Source: Intrasporangium oryzae NRRL B-24470 (GTDB lineage: Bacteria > Actinomycetota > Actinomycetes > Actinomycetales > Dermatophilaceae). Taken from it: DNA of 64,000 bases. The position numbers were made by a program, and so were the translations under genes. The stretch's first letter is position 1. Each line of letters begins with the position of its first letter. The stretch is taken from the NCBI RefSeq assembly GCF_000576595.1, contig NZ_AWSA01000010.1:55315-119314 (forward strand), read 5' to 3'. The notes beneath the pieces were generated by a model. That model searched no databases and was not told the DNA's origin. It saw only the letters and a list, made by a program, of their open reading frames with translations. Below are positions 1 through 9,000 of this stretch, in pieces.

Positions 1-1222
1 TGCCGCTGGGCGCGCTCATCTCGCCGAGGCAGCGTTCGCCGCCTACCGGGAGCTCGAGACCACGTACGACCTCGTCGTGTGCGAGGGCGCGGGGTCTCCT
101 GCGGAGGTCAACCTGAGGTCCGGCGACTACGTCAACATGGGGCTCGCGCGTGAGTTCGGCCTGCCCGTCGTCGTCATCGGGGACATCGACCGCGGCGGCA
201 TCCTCGCCTCCCTGTACGGGACGTGGGCGCTGCTCGAGGACGAGGACCGCGCGCTGCTCACGTCCTTCGTCATCAACAAGTTCCGAGGAGACGTGTCGGT
301 CCTCGAGCCGGGACTGGCCGAGATCACGGCTCGGACCGGCGTGCCGTTCCACGGGGTCGTGCCGTGGCTGCTCGACGTCTGGCTCGACAGCGAGGACACG
401 CTCGAGGTCGGGCACTGGCGCGCATCAACCGCCCTGTCGGCCACGGCCCGCGACCGGCTCAAGGTGGCCGTCGTCCGGCTCCCCCGGATCTCCAACGCGA
501 CCGATGTCGACGCCCTGGCCGTGGAGCCGGGGGTGGACGTGCTGGTCACGGTCGATCCCGCTGTCGTCGAGGCTGCCGACCTCGTCGTGCTGCCCGGGTC
601 GCGTTCAACGACAAGCGATCTCGCGTGGCTCCGCGAGCGCGGCCTCGCCGACGTGCTGTCGCGTCTGGCAGCCTCGGGACGACCGGTGCTCGGGATCTGC
701 GGCGGCTACCAGATGCTGGCGCGGGAGATCGAGGACGACGTCGAGGGCCGCGTCGGGGTCGTTCCCGGTCTCGGCCTGCTGCCGATCCGCGTCGAGTTCG
801 GTGCCGACAAGGTCCTCGCCCGGCCCAGCGGGACGTGGCGCGGCCACGAGGTCGAGGCCTACGAGATCCACCACGGCATCGCGCGACGGCTGCCTCCGCC
901 CCCAGGGGAGGTCGCTGATCCGCCCGCTGTGCAGGGCTTCCTCGACGGTTGGAACGACGGGCCGGTGTGGGGAACCATGTGGCACGGCACCTTCGAGAAC
1001 GACGACTTCAGGCGGGCGTGGCTGACCGTGGTCGCCCGGGCCGTCGGGTCCGAGTGGCAGCCGACCCTCGACGCGCCGGGCTTCGCCGAGCGCCGCGAAC
1101 GGATGCTCGACACCCTGGCCGACGCCCTCGAGGAGCACGTCGACATCGACGCCCTCCTTGCCCCCACGCGGGTGGGCACCGGGGCGGATGTCAGTGCGGG
1201 GACCCGGTCGCAATCTCGTTGA
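1..1222 (+). CDS. cobQ: Cobyric acid synthase, C-terminal part (5' end outside window)
   Basis: The reading frame is open from base 2, so the N-terminus lies upstream of the window. CobQ amidates side chains b, d, e and g of adenosylcobyrinic acid a,c-diamide during cobalamin synthesis. The fragment opens in the synthetase domain with the family signature EGAGSPAEVNLR followed by NMGLA. The C-terminal class I glutamine amidotransferase domain has its nucleophile Cys in LGICGGYQML (codon at 698-700) and a candidate catalytic His in MWHGTFEN (codon at 983-985). YEIHHG, another conserved piece, is also present. Nothing looks broken in the visible part. It is notable that two proteins in this window are predicted cobalamin binders (18025-18981 and 37601-38269). 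Confidence 0.95.
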   Translation, partial: AAGRAHLAEAAFAAYRELETTYDLVVCEGAGSPAEVNLRSGDYVNMGLAREFGLPVVVIGDIDRGGILASLYGTWALLEDEDRALLTSFVINKFRGDVSVLEPGLAEITARTGVPFHGVVPWLLDVWLDSEDTLEVGHWRASTALSATARDRLKVAVVRLPRISNATDVDALAVEPGVDVLVTVDPAVVEAADLVVLPGSRSTTSDLAWLRERGLADVLSRLAASGRPVLGICGGYQMLAREIEDDVEGRVGVVPGLGLLPIRVEFGADKVLARPSGTWRGHEVEAYEIHHGIARRLPPPPGEVADPPAVQGFLDGWNDGPVWGTMWHGTFENDDFRRAWLTVVARAVGSEWQPTLDAPGFAERRERMLDTLADALEEHVDIDALLAPTRVGTGADVSAGTRSQSR

Positions 1223-1294
1223 CGTAGCCCCTGCGAGCGCCGACCATCGATGGATCGGGGACAGGCCGGCGCGACGGGCGAGGTGGGGCGTGTC

Positions 1295-2470
1295 ATGGGC
1301 GGAAGGACGGTGCTCGGGGCTGCAGACGTCAGCGACGAGCTGCTGGCGACGATGGTCGCGTCGAGCCTCGGCGTCGGCCGCGTCGAGCTTGTCACGACCG
1401 AGGCTGAGGTCTTCCCGTACGACCTCGACGCGCTGACCACGGCCGGACGCTTCTGGGTGCGGGGCACGGCGCGAGTCGTCGACCCGGGTGACGGCGCGCT
1501 GCCCGCGGTCAGCACGGCGCCGTTCGCCTTCTTCGTCAAGGTGGTCCAGTCGTGGGCCCGGTCGCCCCTGTTCGCGATGGTGCCCGAGCCGATGCGCGAG
1601 GCCGCCCTGCGCATGGTGCCGTGGCGGACCGAGCCCGAGGTCTACCGGTCGTCGCTCGAGGCCGCGCTGCCCGCCGGCCTGCGGATGCCGCGAGCGCTCG
1701 GAGTCGTCGACCTCGACGAGCTGTCGGCGGCGGTGTGGCTCATGCCGGTCGCGATCCGCTCGGTGCCGTGGGACCACGACCGTCATGTCCGCGCGGCCCG
1801 CCTGCTCGGGCGCCTCGCAGCGAGTCCGGCGGTGCGGCCCTACAGCGAGGCCGCCGCTCAGCAGGGAGGACGCTCGGTGCGGGACTATGCTGCCGGCCGC
1901 CTAGAACACCTCATCCTGCCCGCCCTGCGAAGTGACGAGTTGTGGGAGCACCCGCTCGTCTCCGAGGCGTTCCGCGACGAGCTGCGTGGCCGGCTCCGTG
2001 CTGCTGCCGACGCCGTCCCCGCGTATCTCGGCGAGCTCGACGCGGTTCCCCTCGGCACGAGCCACGGTGACGCGTGCACGCGCAACCTCCTCGTCACGGA
2101 CGCGGATGACGGCTTCACGCTCATCGACTTCGGTTTCTGGGGACGCAGCCAGCTTGGCGCCGACCTGGGCCAGCTGCTGCTCGGCGAGGTGCAGATGGGT
2201 GAGCGGCCGGCCCGCGAGCTCCCGGCGCTCGAGGCGGCCTGTCTGACCGCCTATGTCGAGGGACTGCGCGACGAGGGCTGCGACGCCGACGCGGGCGTCG
2301 TGCGACGGTCGCACGCCCTCCTCATGCTCCTCTTCTCGGGCCTGTCGGCAGTCCCGTTCGAGCACTTGGGCAGGACTCCGACGGCCGAGCTGCGGCGGCT
2401 CGCGGACGAACGCGCCCGGAGCGCGCGGTTCATCCTCGACCTCGTCGACGCCACCCAGCCGGTCGGGTGA
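1295..2470 (+). CDS. Aminoglycoside-phosphotransferase-fold kinase
   Basis: A roughly 390-residue cytoplasmic protein of the APH/ChoK kinase-like fold. The catalytic loop reads SHGDACTRN and the metal-binding loop IDFGFWG, which match the HGDxxxxN and DxG (here DFG) motifs of phosphotransferases. The substrate cannot be told; the family includes antibiotic, choline, maltose and homoserine kinases. I prefer the ATG at 1295 because an AGGTGGGG ribosome site sits just before it; an in-frame ATG at 1250 has no such site. It starts 72 bp after cobQ in the same direction but has no obvious cobalamin link. Confidence 0.7.
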   Translation: MGGRTVLGAADVSDELLATMVASSLGVGRVELVTTEAEVFPYDLDALTTAGRFWVRGTARVVDPGDGALPAVSTAPFAFFVKVVQSWARSPLFAMVPEPMREAALRMVPWRTEPEVYRSSLEAALPAGLRMPRALGVVDLDELSAAVWLMPVAIRSVPWDHDRHVRAARLLGRLAASPAVRPYSEAAAQQGGRSVRDYAAGRLEHLILPALRSDELWEHPLVSEAFRDELRGRLRAAADAVPAYLGELDAVPLGTSHGDACTRNLLVTDADDGFTLIDFGFWGRSQLGADLGQLLLGEVQMGERPARELPALEAACLTAYVEGLRDEGCDADAGVVRRSHALLMLLFSGLSAVPFEHLGRTPTAELRRLADERARSARFILDLVDATQPVG

Positions 2471-2533
2471 GTGTGGCGGCGACGTCCCGCCCGCGCGACC
2501 CGCGGGCCTCGGCGCTCGAGGGGGACGCGGCTC

Positions 2534-4276
2534 CTACCGCGCGAGGTTGTAGAGCCGCGACTCCCACGGCAGCAGGTCGAGGCCGTCCCGACCCGGGTGC
2601 GTGGCGAGCAGCACCCGGGCGCCCGCGAGGTCCGGCAGCTCGGCCGCCGGGGCGCTCACCGGCTGCGACGCGCAGTTCGCGAGCACGAGCAGCCGGTCGT
2701 CCCCGTGGGTGCGCACGATGACCCAAAGCTGGTCGTGGTCGGGCAGCAGGAGCGCGAAGTCTCCCTCGGAGACCACGGGGAGCTTGTGCCGCAGGGCGAT
2801 GAGGGCGCGGTAGTGGGCGAGGACCGACTGCGGGTCCGCCTCGGCGGCAGCGGCATTGATGAAGGTGTGGTTCGGGTTGACCGGCAGCCACGGCTCGCCC
2901 GCCGAGAACCCGGCATTCGGCGAGTCGTCCCACTGCATCGGCGTGCGGGCGTTGTCCCGGCTCTTGATCAGGAGCGAGCGCATCACTGCCTCGCGGTCGA
3001 GGCCCAGGCCCATCGCGCTCGCGTAGTAGTTCACCGACTCGATGTCGCGGTACTGCTCGATGCTGCCGAAGTCGGCGTTCGTCATCCCGAGCTCTTCGCC
3101 CTGGTAGACGTAGGGCGTCCCGCGGTGCAGGTGCAGCACAGTGGCCAGCGTCTTGGCCGAGCTGACCCGGTGCTCGGGGCTGTCGTCGCCGAAGCGGGAC
3201 ACCGCCCTCGGCTGGTCGTGGTTGTTCCAGTAGAGGGAGTTCCAGCCGACGTCAGCTAGACCCAGCTGCCAGGACTGGAGGTTGCGCTTGAGCACCGGCA
3301 GCGGCAGGTCGGCGATGTCCCACTTCACCCCGCCGGGCTTCACGTCGAGGTCAACGTGCTCGAAGGTGAAGACCATGTCGAGCTCGCGGCGGGAGGCGTC
3401 GGTGACGTGGCGGGCGAGCTCGATGGTCGAGCCCGGCATCTCGCCGACGGTCAGCAGGTGGCGATCGGTGAGCCCGACCTCGCGGTTCATCTCGGCGAGG
3501 AACTCGTCGAGTCGCGGACCGTTCGCCGAGCCGGCGAAGGGAGACCCGAGCGCCTGACCGGGGAGGACGGGGCCGTCGGGCAAGGTGGGGTCCTTGGAGA
3601 TGAAGTTGATGACGTCCATGCGGAACCCGTCGACACCGCGGTCGACCCACCAGCGCATCATCGCGTAGACGGCCTGCCTCACCTCGGGGTTCTCCCAGTT
3701 GAGGTCGGGCTGCTTCGCGGAGAAGAGGTGCAGGTAGTACTCGCCGCTCTTCTCGTCGAGCTGCCAGGCCGGCCCGGAGAAGGCCGCGGCCCAGTTGTTG
3801 GGCTCCGCGCCCGGGCTGCCCGCCTCGTGCCCGGGGCGCGGTGGCCGCCACCAGTACCAGTCACGCTTCGGCGAGCTCGGGTCTCGCGACTCGACGAACC
3901 AGGGGTGCTCGTCTGAGGTGTGGTTGACCACGAGGTCCATCAGGAGCCGGATCCCGCGGTCGTGACAGGCCGCGATGAGGGCGTCGAGGTCCGCGAGGGA
4001 CCCGAAGAGCGGGTCGACGTCCTGGTAGTCGCTGATGTCGTAGCCGTTGTCGTCCATCGGCGAGGTGTAGACCGGCGAGAGCCAGAGGACGTCGACGCCG
4101 AGCCGTGACAGGTGGTCGAGCCGCGACGTGATGCCGGGGATGTCGCCGACCCCGTCACCGTCGCTGTCGGCGAAGGAGCGGGGATAGACCTGGTACACCA
4201 CGGCGGTCTTCCACCAGTCGGGTGCACGCAGTTCCGTGCTTCCGGGCACGCTCGTGGGCGACGTCGACGGAGACAT
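2534..4276 (-). CDS. Glycoside hydrolase family 13 alpha-glucosidase
   Basis: A 580-residue intracellular enzyme (no signal peptide) of the GH13 oligo-1,6-glucosidase/alpha-glucosidase group, which splits alpha-glucosidic bonds in oligosaccharides. The four GH13 regions are visible: DLVVNHTSDEH (about 114-124), GFRMD with nucleophile Asp221, VGEM with acid/base Glu279, and NNHDQPR with the transition-state Asp354. The length is normal for the family. Trehalose synthase is less likely because the C-terminal domain is short. It has no sugar transporter next to it, so the physiological sugar is unknown. Convergent with the upstream kinase gene, gap 63 bp. Confidence 0.9.
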   Translation of the reverse strand: MSPSTSPTSVPGSTELRAPDWWKTAVVYQVYPRSFADSDGDGVGDIPGITSRLDHLSRLGVDVLWLSPVYTSPMDDNGYDISDYQDVDPLFGSLADLDALIAACHDRGIRLLMDLVVNHTSDEHPWFVESRDPSSPKRDWYWWRPPRPGHEAGSPGAEPNNWAAAFSGPAWQLDEKSGEYYLHLFSAKQPDLNWENPEVRQAVYAMMRWWVDRGVDGFRMDVINFISKDPTLPDGPVLPGQALGSPFAGSANGPRLDEFLAEMNREVGLTDRHLLTVGEMPGSTIELARHVTDASRRELDMVFTFEHVDLDVKPGGVKWDIADLPLPVLKRNLQSWQLGLADVGWNSLYWNNHDQPRAVSRFGDDSPEHRVSSAKTLATVLHLHRGTPYVYQGEELGMTNADFGSIEQYRDIESVNYYASAMGLGLDREAVMRSLLIKSRDNARTPMQWDDSPNAGFSAGEPWLPVNPNHTFINAAAAEADPQSVLAHYRALIALRHKLPVVSEGDFALLLPDHDQLWVIVRTHGDDRLLVLANCASQPVSAPAAELPDLAGARVLLATHPGRDGLDLLPWESRLYNLAR

Positions 4277-4303
4277 GCTCGGATCCTTGCAGAAGGCGAC
4301 CCC

Positions 4304-5065
4304 TCAGATCGCGGACCAGCCTCCGTCGCAGGGCAGGATGGCGCCGTTGACGTTGCTCGCGTCGTCGCTGAGCAGATAGGTGATCGTGGCGGCCAGCTGC
4401 TCCGACGTCGCGACTCCCGGGATCGTGGCCTGCATGATGGGCCCCAGAACCGCACCCGCGTGGGCGGACTTGAAGGGGGCCTCGATGTTGGTCGCCACCG
4501 CACCGGGCGCCACCGCGTTGCAGCGCACGCCGTCGCCCTTGTAGAAGACGGCGACGCTCTTGGTGAAGCCGTTGACGGCGTGCTTGGACGCGGCATACGC
4601 CACCCCCGAGGCGGAGGCCCGCAGGCTGGCTTCGGACGAGACGTTGACGATGGCACCGCCCCCGGCGCCGATCATGATGGGCAGGACGGCCCGCGTGAGG
4701 CGCATGACCGCGTTGAGGTTCACGTCGAAGACCCGCTGCCACGTGGCGTCGTCGACCTCCGCCGGGGGGAGGAACGCGTCCATGATCCCGGCCACGTTGG
4801 CGAGGCCGTCGACCCGTCCCTCGGCGGCCGCGACGACGGCATCGACGCCGTCCTGGCCGACGATGTCACCCGCAACGGGCACGAGGTCGAGGTCGGGGAA
4901 CTCGGCGACGAGGGCGTCGAGCCGCGGCCCGGAGATGTCGGCCGCGACGACGCGCGCGCCCTCCTGCGCGAGCCTGACGGCGGTCGCCCGCCCGATCCCG
5001 GAGCCGGCACCGGTGACGATGACGGTCCTGCCGTCGAAGCGGCCGGGCGTGTGTTGGACGGACAT
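4304..5065 (-). CDS. Short-chain dehydrogenase/reductase (SDR)
   Basis: A 253-residue classical SDR. It carries the NAD(P)-binding TGAGSGIG motif near the N-terminus, NVAG, the catalytic Ser in NVSSEAS and the YAASK motif holding the Tyr and Lys. The family oxidises or reduces alcohols and ketones; the substrate is not predictable. The start at 5065 has a clear AGGAGG site; a longer open frame to 5266 would run through the divergent regulator's promoter and is rejected. The divergent TetR gene at 5166 and the palindrome between them make this the likely regulated target. Asp in VVAADIS suggests NAD preference. Confidence 0.88.
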   Translation of the reverse strand: MSVQHTPGRFDGRTVIVTGAGSGIGRATAVRLAQEGARVVAADISGPRLDALVAEFPDLDLVPVAGDIVGQDGVDAVVAAAEGRVDGLANVAGIMDAFLPPAEVDDATWQRVFDVNLNAVMRLTRAVLPIMIGAGGGAIVNVSSEASLRASASGVAYAASKHAVNGFTKSVAVFYKGDGVRCNAVAPGAVATNIEAPFKSAHAGAVLGPIMQATIPGVATSEQLAATITYLLSDDASNVNGAILPCDGGWSAI

Positions 5066-5131
5066 GGTGACCTCCTGCGGTGTCGTGGGGCGCGAGCCGG
5101 CGGCCGGAACTGGGTCGTCTCGCCGCGTCCT

Positions 5132-5151
5132 ACCGGACAACTCTGTCCGGT
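5132..5151. promoter_or_regulatory. Palindromic operator between SDR and tetR
   Basis: Perfect 8-bp arms ACCGGACA and TGTCCGGT flank a 4-base spacer. The site lies in the 100-bp divergent gap, 14 bp before the tetR GTG and 66 bp before the SDR start, next to an AT-rich TTATAGGTTA stretch that could be a -10 region. It is placed as a TetR-dimer site would be for repression of both genes. Confidence 0.65.
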
Positions 5152-5165
5152 TATAGGTTATCCCC

Positions 5166-5732
5166 GTGTCCGACACGCGTCCGGAGAATCGCGGACCTGC
5201 CGCCGCAGGGGAGAACCGCAGGGCACTGCTCGCAGCCGCCCTCGAGGTCTTCGCCGACGGCGGCATCGACGCGCCGCTCAGCGCGGTGGCCCGGAAGGCC
5301 GGAGTGGGCCAGGGAAGCCTCTACCGGCACTTCCCCGACCGGACGAGCCTCGCCCTGGCGGTCTTCGAGGACAACGTCGCCGAGCTCGAGGCGCTCGCGG
5401 CCGACCCCGCGTCGACGCTCGACGACCTCGTCGCGCTCCTCACGGACCAGACCATCCGATCGGTCGCCTTCGTCGACATCCTCACGGCGACATCGTCCGA
5501 CCCCCGGGTGCTGGCCGTCGCCGAACGCGTCCGGGCGGCGCTCGCCCAGGTCCTCGACGGGTCACGCGGGCCGACCCGTCTGCGGCCCGTGGTCACCGCG
5601 GACGACGTGCTCCTGGCGGTCGGGATGGTCGCCGCCGTCGTGGCCAGGACACCCGCCGCCGAGCGCCGCGCCGTTGCCGACCGGGCGTGGTCACTCCTCG
5701 ACAACGGGCTCCTCGAGGGCCCCACCCGCTGA
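5166..5732 (+). CDS. TetR family transcriptional regulator
   Basis: 188 residues. The N-terminal helix-turn-helix is visible as LLAAALEVFADGG followed by AVARKAGVGQGSLYRHF, the TetR signature. The C-terminal ligand domain is unassigned. The GTG start at 5166 lies only about 9 bases after an AT-rich possible -10, so the message may be nearly leaderless. It probably represses itself and the divergent SDR through the palindrome at 5132-5151. Its last 42 bp overlap the 3' end of the convergent DinB gene. Confidence 0.88.
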   Translation: MSDTRPENRGPAAAGENRRALLAAALEVFADGGIDAPLSAVARKAGVGQGSLYRHFPDRTSLALAVFEDNVAELEALAADPASTLDDLVALLTDQTIRSVAFVDILTATSSDPRVLAVAERVRAALAQVLDGSRGPTRLRPVVTADDVLLAVGMVAAVVARTPAAERRAVADRAWSLLDNGLLEGPTR

Positions 5733-6230
5733 GGTCCGGGCGGCGAGGAGCTGTTCCCGAAGGATGTCGGCGTGGCCGGCGTGCTGGGCCAGCTCCCGGA
5801 GGAGATGGAGGTAGATCCAGCGGAGGCTGAGCGGACCGAACCGGTGGCCCGTGACGACATCGTCCAGCGTGAGATGTGACGCGGTCTCCACCGAGGCCGC
5901 GCACACCCGCCTGTGCGCCTCCCGGATCGACGCGACGGTGTCGTCGTCGGCGAGGAGGAAGGAGTCGTCCGGCGACGCGGGGAGCCCCAGCTGCTGACGC
6001 CGCGTGCCGGTGACCGCCTCGACGAACCACACCTGCTCGACGTAGGTCGCGTGCTTCACCAGTCCGAGCAGGGTCGTTCGCGAGGGCACGAGCCGCCGTC
6101 GAGCCTCCTCCTCGGTGATGCCGTCCAACGACTCGTTGACCAGGCGGCGGTACGTGTCGAGGAAGGCCTCGAGCTGGCTCCGCTCGTCCGACGTGTGCAC
6201 GGCGTGCACGTCTGCGGTGAAGAGGTTCAT
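5691..6230 (-). CDS. DinB/DUF664 family protein
   Basis: 179 residues with the four-helix-bundle DinB-like fold. The recognisable pieces are TTLLGLVKHATYVEQVWF and ELAQHAGHADILREQL, which carry the His residues that bind a metal in this superfamily. Members include mycothiol-dependent transferases of actinobacteria; the actual reaction here is unknown. The 3' end overlaps tetR by 42 bp on the other strand. One of three such proteins in this window (also 7823-8407 and 56627-57220). Confidence 0.8.
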   Translation of the reverse strand: MNLFTADVHAVHTSDERSQLEAFLDTYRRLVNESLDGITEEEARRRLVPSRTTLLGLVKHATYVEQVWFVEAVTGTRRQQLGLPASPDDSFLLADDDTVASIREAHRRVCAASVETASHLTLDDVVTGHRFGPLSLRWIYLHLLRELAQHAGHADILREQLLAARTSAGGALEEPVVEE

Positions 6231-6466
6231 GGTGCCCAGTATTGGCCTCCGCGCACGCGGGACGGGCGCCTCCGTCGCGAAGGTGGCTCAGCGGCATACG
6301 GCATCGTCCGGGAGCACGAGGACAGGTACGTCGCGGCCGTCGTCAGCGCCGTCTTCGAGCCTGGCTGCTGACACGAGTGCGGCACGGGGTGCATGTCCAG
6401 GCATGCCGCGCCTGACGCACGGGCGAGGCGCGGGTGGGGCAGGTCCGGGGTGGCTACCATGCGTAG

Positions 6467-6982
6467 ATGCCAAGACTCGTGCTCACTGTCATCGGGGACG
6501 ACCGCGCCGGCCTCGTCAAGGCCCTCGCCGAAGTCGTGACCGCCCACGGCGGCAACTGGGAGCACAGCCAGATGGCCGAGCTCGCGGGCAAGTTCGCCGG
6601 CATCGTCGTCGTCGCCATCCCGGCCGAGCGGGGCGACGACTTCGTGGCCGCCCTGCGCGACCTCGAGGGCCTCATGGAGGTCTCCGTCCACCCGGGCGCC
6701 GAGGCAGAGGCCGGCGCCCGCGAGGGGTGGCAGCCGCTCACCATCGACCTGCTCGGCAACGACCACCCGGGCATCGTCAACGAGGTGACCGGCGTGCTGA
6801 CGCGGCACGGCCTCAGCATCGACACCATCGCCACCGAGACCCGGGACGCGCCGATGGCGGGCGGGCGGCTCTTCGAGGCCCACGTCGTCGCTCTGGTGCC
6901 GCCGACGGCCGACCCGGTTGCCCTGCGCGCCGACCTCGAGGAGCTCGCGACCGAGCTCCTCGTCGAGCTGGCCGTCGAGTAG
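6467..6982 (+). CDS. Tandem ACT-domain protein (GcvR-like)
   Basis: 171 residues made of two ACT modules, about 1-85 and 88-165. Each opens with a typical strand-turn motif, LVLTVIGDDRAGLVKAL and LTIDLLGNDHPGIVNEV. Such double-ACT proteins resemble the glycine-cleavage regulator GcvR and usually sense amino acids. There is no DNA-binding domain, so any regulatory role would be through a partner. Its stop codon directly abuts that of the convergent phosphotransferase gene. The 236 bp before it hold one GGCATAC word and nothing else that I recognise. Confidence 0.8.
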   Translation: MPRLVLTVIGDDRAGLVKALAEVVTAHGGNWEHSQMAELAGKFAGIVVVAIPAERGDDFVAALRDLEGLMEVSVHPGAEAEAGAREGWQPLTIDLLGNDHPGIVNEVTGVLTRHGLSIDTIATETRDAPMAGGRLFEAHVVALVPPTADPVALRADLEELATELLVELAVE

Positions 6983-7714
6983 TCAGGCGCGGCCGTCGGG
7001 CGGGGCAGCCGGGCGCCCGGCCGCCCGGGCGGCCGGGCGATCGACACGCGCCACCTCCCTCGCCAGCCCCACGGCCCGGGAGAGGGCACGCAGCTCCTCG
7101 GCGGACTGGTTCGGGTCGTGGCGACGCAGCGCCTCGGCGTTTGCGAGGTGGTCGGAGTACGGGGTCCCGACGCGTCCGGCGAAGGTCTCGAGGACGGCGC
7201 GAACCGCGGCGCGCAGCCCGTCGTCACCGACCCCGACGGAAGCCAGCATCCCGTCGGTCACGACGACCTGCGCGAGGATCAGGGCGGTCATGGCGACGTC
7301 GAGGCCGGCGTGCCCCGGACGCGCGTTGGACCAGTCGATGACGACCGGGTCCGTGCCACGCACGATCACGTTGAGCGGGTGGAGGTCGAGATGGAGGATC
7401 GACTCGCCGGGCTCGGCCCCCGGCCAGTCGAGGGCATGCAGCCGGTCGTGCAGCCCGGCGAGAACCGCCCCGACCTGCTCGGGCTGGAGACCACCCGCCA
7501 TCGCCTCGACCAGCGTGGTCCCGTCGACCCGCTCCATCACGATGTCCGGCCCCGCGGCCGAGTGCACCGCCGGGACCGGGTAACCCAGCGCCGCAACCGC
7601 ACGGATCGTCGCCGCCTCGGCCTCGGCGGACCGGCCGTCACGGTAGCGGCGGAGCACGAGCCCGTCGCCGTGGTCGAAGACGTCCGAGTCCCGTCCCGAG
7701 GCGAGCAGCTTCAC
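6983..7714 (-). CDS. Aminoglycoside-phosphotransferase-fold protein
   Basis: 243 residues. The catalytic loop is LHLDLHPLN, where HLDxxxxN replaces the usual HGDxxxxN, and the metal loop is VIDWSNA (DxxN/DWxxA type). The N-terminus has a kinase-like strand pair and a possible ATP Lys is not evident (VLRRYRDG in its place), so activity is plausible but not certain. The C-terminal tail is rich in Arg, Ala and Pro (RPAARAAGRPAAPP) and probably disordered. Substrate unknown. Confidence 0.72.
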   Translation of the reverse strand: MKLLASGRDSDVFDHGDGLVLRRYRDGRSAEAEAATIRAVAALGYPVPAVHSAAGPDIVMERVDGTTLVEAMAGGLQPEQVGAVLAGLHDRLHALDWPGAEPGESILHLDLHPLNVIVRGTDPVVIDWSNARPGHAGLDVAMTALILAQVVVTDGMLASVGVGDDGLRAAVRAVLETFAGRVGTPYSDHLANAEALRRHDPNQSAEELRALSRAVGLAREVARVDRPAARAAGRPAAPPDGRA

Positions 7715-7822
7715 GCGGCCACCCTAGCGACCGGTCACCGGCCTCCGAGCCCGCCGTGAACCGCGAGGAGGTCACCCCACGTCCGGACCCAGATTGTCCG
7801 GAGGAGCCCCTATCGTGCCGGC

Positions 7823-8407
7823 ATGACCACGACTCAGCCGCCTTGGGATCCACCGCTCGCGGGCACCGAGGTCGAGCAGCTCACCGGAGCACTCGACCGG
7901 CTCCGCACGACCTTCCGCTTCAAGACCGACGACCTCGATGCCGCCGGGCTCCAGCAGCGCATCGGCGCGTCCACCCTGACCCTGGGCGGCCTGCTCAAGC
8001 ACCTGGCCGCAGTGGAGGACCACCACTTCACCGTCAAGCTCACGGGTGAGCCGCTCGGCGGCCCGTGGGACTCGAACGGTTGGGACGGCAGCAACGACTG
8101 GGAGTTCGCGAGCGCCGCTGACGACACCCCGGAGGAGCTCTACGGCCTCTGGGACAGCGCCGTCGAACGGGCGCACGCCCGGGTCCGCGCGGCGCTCGAC
8201 CGGGGAGGTCTCGACCAGCCGGTCCACGCGTCGATGCCCGACGGACGCCACGCGAACCTCCGCCGGCTCCTGTGCGACCTCATCGAAGAGTACGGCCGGC
8301 ACACCGGCCACGCCGACCTCCTCCGCGAGGCCGTGGACGGCCGCACGGGCGAGGACCCGCCGGACGGCTGGCAGCCGCGGAGCGGCCGCTTCCCCTGGGA
8401 GTCGTGA
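7823..8407 (+). CDS. DinB/DUF664 family protein
   Basis: 194 residues. Diagnostic pieces are LTLGGLLKHLAAVEDHHF and DLIEEYGRHTGHADLLREAVDG, with metal-binding-type His residues in the same spacing as the DinB-like protein at 5691-6230. The two share fold and motifs but little else, so they look like paralogues and not a recent duplication. Function unknown; in actinobacteria the family is linked to thiol-dependent transfer reactions. Confidence 0.8.
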   Translation: MTTTQPPWDPPLAGTEVEQLTGALDRLRTTFRFKTDDLDAAGLQQRIGASTLTLGGLLKHLAAVEDHHFTVKLTGEPLGGPWDSNGWDGSNDWEFASAADDTPEELYGLWDSAVERAHARVRAALDRGGLDQPVHASMPDGRHANLRRLLCDLIEEYGRHTGHADLLREAVDGRTGEDPPDGWQPRSGRFPWES

Positions 8408-8446
8408 CCGGCATCTCACGAGCGGGCCGCGTCCGGGGTGTGGCAC

Positions 8447-8460
8447 GTATGCCGCTGGGC
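8447..8460 (+). repeat. GTATGCCGCTGGGC short interspersed repeat
   Basis: A full copy of the 14-base extended form of the GTATGCC word, lying between the DinB gene and the convergent SRPBCC gene, where it could act in messenger ends. Copies on either strand occur elsewhere in the window, mainly in gaps and at gene ends; see the findings. Confidence 0.6.
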
Positions 8461-8464
8461 GGGG

Positions 8465-8950
8465 TCACGCTCGAAGGCGCGCAACCAGCCCGCGCTGGCC
8501 GGACCGCATCATCCAACGGTGGTTCGCGCGGAGCACCGCGCCCGCGACGGGCACGAGCCGCCGGAGCCCGGGTGCCGTGACGACGGCCTTCTGGGTGTAC
8601 TCGGCCAAGGTGTACTCGGCAACCGTCCGGCCGGTGCCCTGGCCCCGGTCGGGGTGGTGGGGGTCCGGGTCGGCCACGAGGCGCCACTGGCTCCACCCCT
8701 CGAGGTCGCCGGCGATTCTCACCCGGAGCACGAGACCCACCGGATCAGCGACCTCGCGGGTCAGGAACAGGTCGAGCGTGTAGGGCAGGAGGCTGCGGAC
8801 GAAGGCGTGGCCGCTCTCGTCGTCGAGCCGTTCGATGCGGCGCACCTGGGGCCACCACTCGGCGTACCGGTCGACGTCGGCCAGCACGGCATACGCCGTG
8901 GTGACGTCGATGGGGAGGCGCCAGCGGTCGCGGAACTGGAACGTCCCCAT
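8465..8950 (-). CDS. SRPBCC (polyketide cyclase/START-like) family protein
   Basis: 161 residues. The N-terminus FRDRWRLPIDVTTAYAVLADVDRYAEWWPQV is the classic START-fold opening strand and helix; the C-terminal helix ends RWMMRSGQRGLVARLRA. These proteins make a hydrophobic pocket for lipids or polyketides. The start at 8950 is chosen because the fold begins a few residues later; the open frame extends to 9055 without support. Ligand unknown. Confidence 0.8.
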   Translation of the reverse strand: MGTFQFRDRWRLPIDVTTAYAVLADVDRYAEWWPQVRRIERLDDESGHAFVRSLLPYTLDLFLTREVADPVGLVLRVRIAGDLEGWSQWRLVADPDPHHPDRGQGTGRTVAEYTLAEYTQKAVVTAPGLRRLVPVAGAVLRANHRWMMRSGQRGLVARLRA

Positions 8951-9000
8951 GACCGCCAGCCTGCCACCCCTTCCTGCCCGGACCACGTTCGACGATGGAG